The position numbers were made by a program, and so were the translations under genes. This document shows, in pieces, positions 46,256-58,384 of a stretch of 64,000 nucleotides of DNA. Origin of the DNA: Gigaspora rosea (lineage: Eukaryota > Glomeromycota > Glomeromycetes > Diversisporales > Gigasporaceae). Location: the NCBI GenBank assembly GCA_003550325.1, contig QKWP01000109.1, forward strand, positions 193,362 to 257,361. The letters are read 5' to 3'. The notes under the pieces were generated by a model. That model did not search any database, was not told the DNA's origin, and worked only from the letters and a program-made list of their open reading frames with translations. Each line of letters opens with the position of its first letter. The stretch's first letter is position 1.

Positions 46256-47059
46256 GCAAATTGCCCATCACTAAGCAAACCTCTTTTTCATGAGTAGAAG
46301 AATGCTAGAACAATAAAGTAACTATTGATGAATATAATAAATGTAAATACTATTATTTACTTATTTAATAATAAAATATGCAACAAAGTAATTCTCTAGT
46401 AAATAGAATATATGAAAATACAATTGAAGTACATTGAAGTGCTTGTTATTATAAATGAAAGTCATTTATTGTGAATTATTACTGTAGCAGACATTTTTCT
46501 TAATGTCTCAGGTTGATACTTTGCCGTTATAATGCAGTATTTTTACCTTTTTATTCTCTACAAAATTTATGCTTGAGCTTCAAGGCACTTGCTTTGGAAT
46601 TGAAGCACTATATATAGCTGCGGATTTTTAATTTAGTATAAAAATAATAAGCAATTGCATTATTTGGTTCAATTCTATCTCAATTTTTTAATGTAAGTAA
46701 TATTCACAAAACTATCTATTAGAATTTGGGAATAGAGTAGGGATTTTGAATAATTTTCTATTTGATATTACAATTCCAAACTTTTACCACCTTGTAGATT
46801 ATCGAGTTTTAAATAAACCATTTTAGGAAGGTTAAGAAATTCGTCTAAGTTAATATTTGGATGCCAAACATTAATATTCAGAATTTTTTAAATAACCATC
46901 CTTAAGCTAAATAAAAATAGCTGTGCGCCCTTAATTAACTTTAAAGATCAATTTTATTAGAGGCAATTAAAACCTCGAAAATAATTAAAGCTGAAGTTAG
47001 CAGTGAAATTTATTAAACTAAATTATATTAATTTTAAATTTATATATCAGTTCAATACA
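46256..47059. other. AT-rich intergenic stretch, nothing recognised
   Basis: No coding signal or repeat structure that I can support. Confidence 0.4.
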
Positions 47060-47270
47060 TTATTTAACCCATTTTTGCTAATTTATATTCCTTTTTACCC
47101 GTCTTTCTAGTTTTGCATTTAGGAATATTATGCGGATCATTTTCATTAGTAATTTTTAAATGCCTTCTTTTATATTGTGCCTTCTATTTTTCTTCGCTTT
47201 ATAGTCAACCGTGGAATTGATAATGATTTAGCAGCTTTATATCGATCTGCAAGTGCTATACATAATAGAG
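47060..47270 (-). pseudogene. Coding-like fragments, family unknown
   Basis: The minus strand holds IALADRYKAAKSLSIPRLTI and, after a frame change, HLKITNENDPHNIPKCKTRK then a stop near 47070. These look like pieces of one decayed gene, possibly the same as the coiled-coil fragment at 47760-47995, with a transposon between them. Confidence 0.35.
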
Positions 47271-47310
47271 GATGATTTTATTTTTTTGTAATCTTCCTTA
47301 ATTTCTTGTA

Positions 47311-47687
47311 CAGTATTTACGCGAAATAACGCGCACCTGCGCGTTATTTCGAGGGGATGTGCGTTATTTCGAGAACGCGCATGGGCGTTATTTCGGGGTA
47401 AAGGTCTAATTTTGAAAAAATTGTGCGTTATATATGTGTGATGCATAAAAAACCTGTGTTTCTTAATTTTATACATAGCCTTTCCGATCTAAGTCAGATT
47501 TTTTGACTAAAAAATTCTTATTTCTGCTTGTTATTTGAATTCGTTATTTCAGCAGATTATTAATTCAGCATTTGGAGTGCGAATTATATTGTGACGCACA
47601 TGGGCGTTATTTCGAAACCAGCATGCTATTTTAAGAAAATGCAATTTTCGAAATAACACCCATGTGCGTTATTTCACGTAAATACGG
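47311..47687. mobile_element. Tc1/mariner-like MITE
   Basis: The left end CAGTATTTACGCGAAATAAC faces CCGTATTTACGTGAAATAAC at the right read inward, bounded by TA dinucleotides (47309-47310, 47688-47689). CGCGCA and GTTATTTCGA motifs are repeated inside both ends. No transposase. TA-flanked CAGT ends suit the Tc1/mariner (pogo-like) group. Confidence 0.75.
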
Positions 47688-47759
47688 TAAAAAGTTAATG
47701 AATTAATCATTCTTTTCATATTTTATTTAACATGAATTACTTTCTTGGAGTTCCAATTC

Positions 47760-47995
47760 TTTATTTTCACACAAATTATTTGCTTGGTATGTCAATTTTC
47801 ATATTCAAGCAAATCATTTGCTTGGTGTTTCAATTTTTCAAATTCATGCAGGTCATTTAACTGATGCTCCAATTCTTTAGCTTTTTCGAATTCCGTATAT
47901 CCAAATAACTTATTAATATATAAATTAACTTTATTAAGTGGTAACAGATTTAAAGTAAATTCATACATTGCATTAGTGCTTGTTAAATTATATTT
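47760..47995 (-). pseudogene. Coiled-coil-like coding fragment
   Basis: The minus strand is open for about 65 codons: TSTNAMYEFTLNLLPLNKVN, then FEKAKELEHQLNDLHEFEKL and KHQANDLLEYEN before a stop. The last part is a tandem 13-16 residue unit; a further decayed copy follows the stop. It directly follows the HSP90 remnant, in another frame. Family not recognised. Confidence 0.4.
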
Positions 47996-48000
47996 TGTAA

Positions 48001-48397
48001 GGAGAAAAGCCTAATGGACAAATGTTCATCCCAATCATTAGTTAGAGACTTGTAGAATGCAGCATATTCTTCGTTTAATATCATCAGAATTACTTTTCCT
48101 GATAGGTTCTGTTCTGTTTAACTCTTCGGTTCCTAATGTCTTTATCTTCTCTTTATCATTTTCCTCATCTTTTTCAACTTCCTTTTCAACAATAAGTTGG
48201 ATTGGGTGGTCAATGAATTTGGAGTGTTTCTTTACAACCTCTTTAATCTTATATTCTTCAAGATATTCTAATTAATCTTCTTTGAGGAACAATTTAATAA
48301 GTGTGCCTCAGCCAATTGGTTTATTATCTGTATCACGGGCGATGGTGGATGATCTACTGGCTGACGATTCTCAAATATACTGTTCGTCAATTGAATA
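48001..48397 (-). pseudogene. HSP90 (cytosolic chaperone) pseudogene fragment
   Basis: The minus strand carries, in order, [90 protein letters not shown] and, after a frameshift near 48065, [19 protein letters not shown]. This is the end of the ATPase domain, the acidic linker and the start of the middle domain of HSP90. Stops replace the Trp of YIWES, the Arg of GRGT and the Gln of EDQLEYL. HSP90 similarity ends near 48001. No functional protein is possible; a working gene must lie elsewhere. Confidence 0.88.
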
Positions 48398-48739
48398 GGC
48401 ACTACATTTAATTTAATCATATAAAATTTATACTGCATAAAGTTGTAGATCTATTTCGATTTTTTGATCTATGCCATATACAAGGTGCGATTACTTCTTA
48501 TGTGAAAAATAAACAATATTTGATGAATAAGTCATATGGACCAATCAGTATCAAGATTTATGGATGTGGTAGCGCTTCAAACAGCATATAAACCCACACT
48601 CATATGCGTGCGTTCCTGGTATTTCTATGTAGTACTTCACAAAAAGATGGGTTTCATGATCTTAGTGATGACTATCTATTTGTCCATGCCACAGGCCGGT
48701 AATTTTAAAAAAATCATACTGCAAAAAATTCTTTACTAA

Positions 48740-49320
48740 CCGTTTATTTGGTAATCAAAGTATATGGTTAAGTTAGCTTGCATCAGGAATTACCGTGATT
48801 TCTAACATGAGCTACAGTAAAACTTACTTGCTATTCCAGTAACAATATTTTATAGTTATAAGTTTAATTAGTTTGCTAGAATAATCGTAATTTCAATCAT
48901 GAGTTGCGTAAAAAATTTGTTGTATAACTTACTTGACATTCCGGTAGTTGTAAAATGTAATGGGTTAGTTTACATTATATTAATCGTAAATTGTAAAATA
49001 TCCTGTTGCAGAATTTGCTATTCTGGAGATATAATATGGGGTAAGGTTGAGTTGATTTTGCATCTGAATTATCGTGATTTCTAATATGGGCTACTATAAA
49101 ACTAACTATTTGAGTGACAATAGTTGTAGTTAAAAGTTGTGCTAGTTTGTATTGGCATTATCGCAATTTCTATCATGAGTTTTTATAAAAAATTCTGTTA
49201 CAAAACTTACTCATCACACCAGTGATCATAAGATGCGTTGAGACAGTTTGCAGTAATTATCGTAACCTCCATGTGAGTTGCCTTAAAAATACTGTTACAG
49301 GATTCGCTACTTAACCCTAT
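48740..49320 (+). repeat. Satellite array, about six units of 91-95 bp
   Basis: A TATCGTGATTTCTAACATGA-like string recurs near 48791, 48885, 48980, 49071, 49162 and 49256. It is followed each time by TATAAAA(A)TT(C/A)TGTTAC-type and CAGTAAT/GTTAGTTTGCAT-type segments. Units are strongly diverged. Related blocks: 12930-13340 (reversed) and 31195-31340. Confidence 0.75.
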
Positions 49321-49512
49321 AAGAAAATTGTACCGGATCAGCACAGGTTGGCGTCGAATAGGCATGGAGCAAGATCTGGATTTGTACGGGTATGTCGGAA
49401 TTGGTATAGATTCTGTGGACCGTGTAGGACCGTATGCCCATGCCAATTGGACCGTAAATGACTCGGGTTTTGCAGCAGTACCAGGAACGTAAGTGTATGG
49501 TTTTACTGGCAT
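49321..49512. other. Higher-G+C island, possible captured exon
   Basis: The plus strand is open from about 49276 to 49495 and ends VPGT followed by GTAAGT, a good 5' splice donor. It includes GMEQDLDLYGYVGIGIDSVD. The minus strand is also open. No family is recognised and the start lies within satellite units, so the coding call is weak. Confidence 0.25.
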
Positions 49513-49840
49513 CTAAATCGAAGCCAAAATCTTAAAGCTGATTGGTATACATTTTTTCTCATGATTATTACCTGTTTTATGTAACATAAAATTTCTAATT
49601 TTAGAGGGAGGTTAAAGTGAAGTGAAATTTAGTTAGGAGGTTTATATATTTATATCAAGAATGCGGCAGTTTATGCAGCATGTAGATCATGTATTAACTT
49701 CCTCTCTAACCCAACCCAACAATTTTATGTATAAAATATCGTAAATTGGTCATAAGATAATTATATATTGTAAAAATTCGTTCTTCTTTAGTAAATGATA
49801 ATTGATGTCATTATTACGATCAATGGCTTGCCATTTAAAG

Positions 49841-50132
49841 GGGATGGCTAAAGACATGTACACACGTGATTTTTTGAAATTTTAGTTAAAATTCGTATCA
49901 GAGACTGTTTAGCATTAGAGTCGGGGTTAGGGTTAGAATCAATATAGGTAAATTACCTTCCCGACATTTTTTATTAATGGCCCAAGATAGGTTTAGAATG
50001 CTGTTTTTATGCTCTTGCGTTTTTTTTGTTTTTTGACTTCTTCGGGCTGATCTGTGTAAACAAAATTTCGCGACTCCATTTGGTTGATTTACACGAAAAT
50101 GTCACGTGGGTACATGGCTTTAGACGACCCCC
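49841..50132. mobile_element. hAT-like MITE, GGGGATGG ends
   Basis: The left end GGGGATGGCTAAAGACATGT faces GGGGGTCGTCTAAAGCCATG at the right read inward; both continue into TACnCACGTGA. A perfect 8-bp duplication ATTTAAAG flanks it (49833-49840, 50133-50140). 292 bp, no coding content; contains GGGGTTAGGGTTAG. Confidence 0.88.
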
Positions 50133-51590
50133 ATTTAAAGTAAAATCAGGTTTAAACTTTTATTAAAAAATGATTCATAATACTAGTGCGATTACATGAA
50201 ATGTAGAGGGATGGTTCCATTCAACTTTTTTGATGCACTACGTTGATTTTTGAAAAATCCTTTTTGTTTGGAATAATGATTTTCTTTTATTTACAATTAC
50301 AATATACCGGTAAGATTACATAAAATGTGTGAGGAATGGTTTAAGGGTAGGGTGTACAAATTTCCAATTTCATATAAAATCGATTGTAGATCAACTTTGT
50401 ATAACCAATTTATATGATATCATATAATTTACATGTAAACATCATATGATCTGACCAATCAATTCTTTGTACAACCTACAAAAATCATATAGCACGCTAC
50501 AAAAATTTAATTATATGTAAAGTTGATTTTTTTTAAAGCATAGATATTGCGCAACTTCATTATTATAAACAAACTACCGTTAATGGCCAGATACAAGACC
50601 CAGGTATGTTACTTTTCACCAATTTTAAAACCTATAATAGACCCCGGGTATAGTATGCAGCTAAGAGCTTATATCGTGTAGTGTAAAAATTAAAGATACT
50701 GTTAACCTTAAGAGTTTTCACCTTTTTGCCTATAACTTTCGACCCATAGAAGTTAGGGAGATGAAACAACTACCATTGGATTCAGCTCATCGAGGCGCTT
50801 CTAATGAGCTATATATCATGTGATTCTGATCACGGGATCACAAGATCGGAAGACATTTGTGTTGAACTATTAATAGAACTTGATAGACAAATATCTTAAC
50901 CTTATTAGGCAATAATACTGCGTTCAAAATCTTACGAATCTAAAGGATCTAAATGATCTTAAGGATCTAACATATCTAACATATCTAACATATCTTTCAT
51001 ACCTTTCATATCTTTTATATATATTATATCTTTTATATCTTTTATATCTTTTTATATATAACATATCTATTAGTTTTGCATTACCTTTAGTACTATAAAT
51101 AGTTTTTAAATTGAATTTGTATATCTTTATTGTAATAATTTATACATGTAATTTCTCTATAAATACACTGCTTTCTGCCCTCTGGGAAGTGCAGTGTCTT
51201 CATACACTGGAATATAATAAAGATACATTTCTTAGTATCCTCATATACTATTAATTGTTTGCCTCTTTGCCTTAATACATAAATCACTCAAAAACCTCTT
51301 TGTTAAGTCCCATTTGGACGCCATAAACCCTAAAGCTGTCAAGTTATAGTCATCATACTATAATCAGCAGTCTCCTGAAGTTCTGGAAGAGGTGAATTTC
51401 CAGGTTGACAATACATATACACTTTGCACTTATAATATGCAGTTCAGATTTTAAAAAAGAGCCACATTTAATTAAAGAAGATTCTGCGATCTGCACCCTG
51501 GTATAGTACATAGTGGGTCTACTATCTAGGGGACTTTTATCTGGCATTTAAAACTCCTATTATAAAAATTTTATACAAATTGGTCAAGAT
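50133..51590. other. AT-rich intergenic stretch with short tandem repeats
   Basis: 50945-51060 is a run of about 8-10 bp units (ATCTAACAT, then TTTATATC types). Near 50210-50290 lies one copy of a dispersed repeat (ACGTTGATTTTTGAAAAATCC) also seen twice at 53500-53790. No gene supported. Confidence 0.4.
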
Positions 51591-51843
51591 CTTAAAAAAA
51601 TTTTTTTTTTTTAAACTTAACAACCATGCTCTACTTTATTAGCAGTTTACGTAAAAAAAAATACATGAACTCAAAGCTAACTATAATATAGACTAATACC
51701 CGGCTTACTCTACTAGTGCCCAGTATGGTTGTTGCACTGATGTTTGATAGTCTCGAAGCTATATACGACCTTCCTCATATATTTCTTCGAGAGCATGTCA
51801 GGTCCTCAGCTACCTTCCAAACATAATTAAAAAAAAAACAAAC

Positions 51844-53410
51844 CTATTTCTGGATCCACCAACTTATTTCATGCGAACCTATTATTTGATTCAAAATTGA
51901 GTCCTTAACTAGCTTATTTACAGCTTTCTTTGTCTCTTGCTTTTTCTGCTTGATTTGTTCCCTGTCTTTTCTTCTAACTTCTGTGAGCTCCAGATCAGAT
52001 AACATCTTTCTTCTAACTTCTTTATCCTTGCACTTTCTTTTCAGAGATCGTTCAAAACCAGATTCTTTCTTCCATTTAATGACTTCATTACATCTTTCCT
52101 TCCAAATAGCCCGGTAGAAACTTTTTTGTACTATGTACAGAATCGCATCTATGCAATTTCTTGCATCCCTCCTCGAAAGGCCCTTTTTATACAATAACTC
52201 AAATTTCTTTTTCTCTACAAGACCACTTAAATATAATTCCCTTTCCTTGGAACGAATTCTTTAGTATCGCTTAGCAGGATTTCGCCCAAATCCCAAGTAC
52301 TTAGTGAAAGTTTTGCCTTGTCCGAAAGCACTGCCCATGCAGCACTCAGTGCTGTGTTTTCGTCTCCTGCCAGATCTTCTCTGAGAAGCTACATCGCATT
52401 AAATGACTCACGGTTTCCTTGGTCTCTTCCCTACACAGAATACAGTTTGGTGACTTATACAACCAAGGCTTACAAGTATGCAACTTGTTTAAAGTTGGGA
52501 GAAGCTAAAACATCCCCTTAATTCGCGAAATTAGTTTAAAACTACTCTCCATTCCTCTACATTTTATTCCTTTCAATCCTTCAGCCTTGCTTATCAGAAG
52601 GACCAATCGAGATTACTGAAACTAATAATACTTTCTGCTGCTAGACTTTTACTTGAAAGGAGACATCTTCCCTCAGAGGCCCTTATTTTAAGCCATATTA
52701 TGAACTTTCGCAGCTAGTTGTCAATGTGTTTTTCATTCCACCAAATAGATGCATTCCATCGAGTAGTATTAGCAGACAATCATTTCCAATCTTCTTTGAG
52801 TTGCGCTGCCTCTTTTGCTAACTTGTCAGCGAGGTCATTCCATACTATCCCATCATGGGCCTTGACTTTATATAATTCTATAGTGAGATTTTTGACTTGG
52901 GTTATCTCAATGATCTTGTCCAACATAGACCTGCTTTTCATTTTAAGACTCTTCTTGAAGCTTCGCAATCTAAACACACTCTCGATACTACTAATTGCCG
53001 CTAAACTATTTGTTTTAACTACAACTAAAGAATCTGATTTAACTACTAACAAAGTACAAAGAATTGCAACTAATTCTGATCTTGTCAATGAAGGCCAATC
53101 GACTACTCTAATTTTCTCTACTAAACTTACTATCTCCTCTTTTCTATCCAACTGTACCCGAGCAGAACCCACCCTATCTTCAATACCTTCTTCTTTCTTG
53201 TACCAAGAGCCGTCAGTATAGAATACATAGTCCGATCTTTCCTACGTTATATTCTTTTCTGCCATTTCGAAAAGTAATCTTGTAATTTTTCTACTTAGTT
53301 CTTGCTTTTTGATTTTCTGAAATTATATATGATTAACGTCCACTACTGAGGCTACTTTCTCTATACTATTTGGTTTTCTCAGAGTACTTCTATACTTGAT
53401 CTTAAAAAAA
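51844..53410 (-). pseudogene. LINE (non-LTR retrotransposon) 3' half with RNase H domain
   Basis: On the minus strand an RNase H domain opens with YVFYTDGSWYKKEEGIEDRV (53215-53160). It continues through LTRSELVAI, VVVKTNSLAAISS, YKVKAHDGIVWNDLADKLAK, then, after many stops, a Lys/Arg-rich C-terminus (52194-51844) with FYRAIWKERCNEVIKW. This matches the end of ORF2 of RNase H-bearing LINEs. The catalytic Asp, Glu and last Asp are present, but the expected TDS is TNS. Stops also lie upstream (53250-53330). Reverse transcriptase and endonuclease are absent, as in a 5'-truncated copy. An A run near 51600-51612 (minus) may be the 3' tail. Confidence 0.8.
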
Positions 53411-54990
53411 TTTATCAGAAGCATTTTTTTTATTTACTATATAAAATTCCAATATACCACGTAAAACATATAAAAAATGTTCTATGTTCACCCTACACTT
53501 AATTAATGTTTTTCGGCATGGCCTATGCTGATTTTTGCAGAATCCTTTTTTAGTAGAAGTAATGGTTTTCATTTATTCATTTTGGAAGGAGTCAACATTT
53601 TTACATATACTGCAACATCATAAGTCAATTATGCAATATAATGCAATTGTGACATTATACCAGTGCAATCATATTGCATGTGTAACATGAAAGTGTAGAG
53701 GGATAGTTGTATTTGACTTTATCTATGTCGCCTATGCTGATTTCTTCAAAATCCTTATACGGTAAAAGTTATGCTTATCGTTTATCTGTTATTGGAAAGA
53801 AGTTAATTTTTTAATTTTAAATGATGCGATTGGATTAGATATGTCATTATGATGAAGTGGTTATATCGTTTTCTGTTGATTGTTATTTGAAAAGTGTTGA
53901 GAGTATGTGTATATATAGCATACGAAGGAAAATTAAACTTATGATCGATAAATATTAAATATTAAAATATTATGGTTTATGTTATAGGTGATGATTTTTG
54001 TTAGTTGAGTAATGGGCTCAATGGCATTACGAGTTTGAATTTTTTTCCCTTTTTTTTTTACAATATATAACTATTGTGCTGGTATAAGCAAGTGCATACG
54101 TAATGTGTAAATGAGTTCAACTTTTCTGGTAAGTCTATGCAAAAGAGCCTTATAGTGAGAATTGTAATTTCTATTTGTCTGCTTTTAAAGGGTTAAAACC
54201 CTTTGATTAGATATAATTATTAATGATAGTATTTATTCCTATATGCGTGAAAAACATATATGAATATATGTATATGTTGTAGCAAATATTTCAATTGATA
54301 TGAAATTTACAAATGATTAGCCATTATCGTAATTTAATTACTTACGAATAAATCTGCTTTATTAAAACATGAAACTGTATTATGTAACCAAATTTAAAAT
54401 AGATATCAATAAATATTATCATTATGATTATATTTGTATGGTTATTATAATGACATTATGACTATTTTGACTATACCAGAACGATCACATGAAATTTATC
54501 ATTATGACATTAGGTTATTGATTTCAAAAATGATGCACATATTTTTTGAAATTTTGCATTTTAATCATGCCGTTATTGTTCATGGGATTTTTCTGTTTTT
54601 TTTTGACATTGGGTTCATCTTTTGCTTAGTAACTACAGTAGTTTCATCCTGCCTTGGTCATTTTACTTGCAATCACCTCGAAGGCATCACATTTTATTGA
54701 CATTTGTTTTACTAATAAGCTTATTTTATAGATGATCAATTTACAGTTAAGTTGTTTCATAAATAATATGTTTTACTGATGACTCATTTTGCAATGTAAT
54801 TCTAATCATTATTATTATTATTAAATGTAATCAAGTTATATAAGTTATTGGTTATTTACGAAATGAACACATCTGTAAACTAATTATCTGCAAAATAAGT
54901 TTGCTAATAAAGCAAATTTCGATGAATGCAGTGTCTTTAAAGTGACTGTTTATTCAGATTTTTTTGTGATAAACAATTATCGGGAGCTAA
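53411..54990. other. AT-rich stretch with a dispersed repeat, no gene
   Basis: Two copies of a segment around CCTATGCTGATTTnTnCAnAATCCTT (from about 53520 and 53729) with similar flanks form a divergent pair about 210 bp apart. 54855-54965 resembles the end of the element at 20135-20370. No coding region supported. Confidence 0.4.
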
Positions 54991-55059
54991 AGTAATTTGG
55001 GGAGTTTGTTAAATGCAAGATTTGAAGACTTTATGGAATTATATATTCGATTTGTCACC

Positions 55060-56870
55060 TTAACCTTCATTAGCAAAATAAATATCCAAAATCTTTCGAA
55101 AAATATTGCATGCCGAAATCTTTCGAAAGAATTGCGATCGACGCGAAATCTTTCGAAAAATGCGCAATCTTTCAAAAAATTTTGGTATGCTTTTTTTTTG
55201 AAATATTTTAAAAGAAATTTCGAAATATTTTGAAATATATTGCGAAATATTGCGAAATAGAGCAAATAAAAACAATGCAACCCTGTACCTAATTATCCTC
55301 TTCTGGAGTCACAGGAGCCAATATTTTGCATATTATCGCATTATTTCACAATATTTCACAAAATTTTAAAATTTTTAAAAAAATAAATAAACGATATACA
55401 TGTTCACATAATCACACTTTTGCATATTTTTGAATGTTTTTACAGGTTTTCACATTGTTTTGCAATTTAATATAAAATTTTATATTTTTTTATTTATTAT
55501 TATACATTATATATTTTAAATTTATTTTAATTTTTTATTCAATATTACATATTTTATTATATATTATTATACATATTATATATTATTATACAAAAAAAAA
55601 AGAAAAAAAACGACGAAAAAAATGAACCCAAAAAAAAACAAAAAAACAAAAACGAAAATGAAAAAAAACAGTATTTAAAATACTTTTGCACTTCTTCGCA
55701 TATAATTTCATAAAAAACTAGCCCTACACGCTTATTTTCGCTCACCCCCAGTTAGCTATTATTTGCTTCTTTGTTTTAACTATTGTTTCGCTTCGATGTT
55801 TCGCTCTTTTTTTTAAATACTTCCTAAATTTTCTTGCAAAGTGCTGAAGAAGTCAGGAATATAAAATAAAAATTAAAAAATAAGTAAAAAAAAACAAACA
55901 AAAAAACAAAAAACTGAATAAAAAAAAATAAAGAAGCCCCAAATCTCCATTTCTCTAAAAATTCAGAAATTGCTGAAAGCCAAGTTAATCTTCGCAAAAT
56001 AGCGAAAAAGTCTGGGTTAGTTTTCTTCAAGGTGCCAGGAAGTAAGTGTTGTGTTCTCGCAAAGTGCTGAAATAAAATAAATTAATAAAAAAAAATTAAA
56101 AAAAAAACAAAAACAAAAAAACAAATGTCAAACAAAAGTGAAAACCTGCAAAAACTTGCAAAAACTTGCGGAAACTTGTGCCCAACTAAATCATTTCTCT
56201 AAAGATCGTTCTTGGGAATTTAGAAATTGTTGTTGATGTTCTTGCAAAGTGTCAGAAGTCTGAGTTGGCTTGCAAAGTCAACTTGATGTTCTTGCAAAGT
56301 GCCGAAAAGTTGTTGGTTTTCTTGCAAAGGGTGGTGTTCTTGTAAAGTGTGAAAAATAAATAAATAAAAAAAATAAAAAACAAACTAAAAAACAAAATCA
56401 AAAAAAAACAAAACAAAAGTAAAAAAAACAAACTGAAAATAAAAAAAACAAACCGAAACGAAAAGAACAATGTAGAAGATCTAATTTATAAACAAAAGAT
56501 CTAATCTGATCTTGTAATACAGAATCTGTCGATTAATTTTGATACATCATACAAAATTTCGAAGTATTTCGAAAATATAGTCAAGTGCGTCCTTGGTATG
56601 ATCCAGGTTACAGATCTACTGATCCAGCTTGGTTTCCCAGGTCTAAAATATTTTGAATTATTTCGAACTAAATTATTTTGAAAAATATTTCGATATCACT
56701 TTCGAAATATTTTGAAATTACTTTCGAAATATTTCGAAAACTAAAATATTTTGAAATATTTCGAAATATATTGCGAAATATTTCGAATATATTGCGTTTA
56801 GCGAAATCTTTCAAAAGATATTGCATAATCGCAAGATCTTTCGAAAGATTTCGCTACTATAAATTTGCTG
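55060..56870. repeat. TTTCGAAA-palindrome repeats flanking A-rich tandem repeats
   Basis: 55085-55265 and 56555-56860 are built of GAAATATTTCGAAATAT/AATCTTTCGAAAGATT-type palindromic units. Between them (about 55590-56470) are A-rich blocks (AAAACAAAAAAAC) alternating with degenerate copies of CTTGCAAAGTGCTGAA (near 55833, 56058, 56240, 56290, 56320). The open frames here are composition artefacts. Confidence 0.65.
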
Positions 56871-57166
56871 ATGTTAGATGCAGGTATTTTCTGTTTAATG
56901 TAGTAATTGCATCTAATAATTGGAATCGAATTACTAAAAAACATCCTTTTTTCTAGAGCAATATATTATTACTTGTTTATATTGGTAAGTACAGGTGGAT
57001 TCCATAATCATTCGGGCAATGCAAGGGCCTCTTATTTGTTAATTAGACATTATAGCTGCAATGACAGTACAAGGTGGTGAGTATGTATTTTAATTCAGTT
57101 CACTTTAATGATTGTGTTTCAAGTGTAAATATGAAGTTTAATTCTGCTGACTTTATTATTTGTATG

Positions 57167-57235
57167 ATTAGCCATGCAAAGTTAATTTGCATTTTATATT
57201 ACCTGCTGACCCATTTTGTCAATTTTTAATTTTGA
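57167..57235. mobile_element. TIR element, GGCCACGCAAAG family, left-end fragment
   Basis: TTAGCCATGCAAAGTTAATT, then ATTACCTGCTGACCCATTTT, matches the left end of copy 1 (16663). No right end is found. Confidence 0.55.
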
Positions 57236-57566
57236 TGAAACCTAAAATGCAGATTTCACTCTACTCTATATAGCAGATTTCACTATCTTGCAACCCAGGT
57301 TGTTCACAAAATTTATCATATATTACACTAATTTTTAAATCAGGACCCCAAAATTCACTAATAACCAACGTTACTGTTATAACATCTAATCAATCAATAA
57401 ACAATCAATTATATGCTTCAATAGTTGTGATCGTGATGTGAACTTTGAGGTGGCTGCTTGGATGTCAGATATACAAATAGCTGCTTGATATATAAGTATT
57501 GAGGCACTTTTGTCTTGAATCTACTTACTCTATCGAACATGTAATAGGTCTGGGTATGGTCACATG

Positions 57567-58384
57567 CAGTGTTTAAAATTCAATGTTCTCATAGTTCTCA
57601 ATGAGCATTTAAATTTTTTTAAGAACATTGATATTTAGAAAATGTTCTCTTATTTGAGAACATTTTATCCTTTTGAAATGTTCTTAATAAGAACATTTAT
57701 AAAATTTTTATGTTCTAGATTTACTATTGAGAAAAATAAATTATATAAAATGGTTATCAATTTGATAATATAGTTTGATTGTAACAAATTCTGTGTATAT
57801 ATATATGCATATATGTATATACTAAAATTGTACAATATAGATAACAAATATATATTTAAGAAAATAGCCTTTAAAGATTTTTTATATAAAACATTAATTA
57901 GCTACACAGTGTATTTTTTATATAGAGGATATGTTATTGTATAAACTTAATATATAGATGGTTTGGATCAAATGATATATGAAGCAAATAAAAAAGACAC
58001 AAAGTATTTTTAGTATAAAGTTTAAATTGTAAATAAAAATGTAATAGTTCCTAATTTATCATATTAACCAATAGTAGCATTAGTAGAATATCATAAAAAG
58101 GCTTGTTTTATTATGAAGTTTTAACAATATAATTAGAAATTGAATTATATAATATATTTATTACATTAAAAAAATATGAAGAACTATATATAAAGTTTAA
58201 AAAATTATTAATAGATAAGTACAAACTTAGTGTGTAAATTGTAAGTACAGAATATAAACATTCTTTGAAAATTAATATTCAATATATTTAATATATAATG
58301 AACACTAAAAAGTTTTTGAGAACAATAAAATTTTAATTTATGCTCTTTTGAGAACATAACTTTAGATTTGAATTTTAAACACTG
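57567..58384. mobile_element. Non-autonomous hAT-like element, TGTTCTC repeat family
   Basis: Ends CAGTGTTTAAAATTCAA (both, read inward) with TGTTCTC/GAGAACA clusters inside. A perfect 8-bp duplication GTCACATG flanks it (57559-57566, 58385-58392). 818 bp, AT-rich, no transposase. It is a diverged relative of 13350-14420 and 4144-4369. Confidence 0.88.

Noticed and set aside
52718..53221. 167-codon open frame on the plus strand
   Set aside because: It is antisense to the LINE RNase H domain, which has clear family motifs on the minus strand.
55557..56470. Several Phe/Leu-rich membrane-like frames on the minus strand
   Set aside because: Produced by A-rich tandem repeats on the plus strand.
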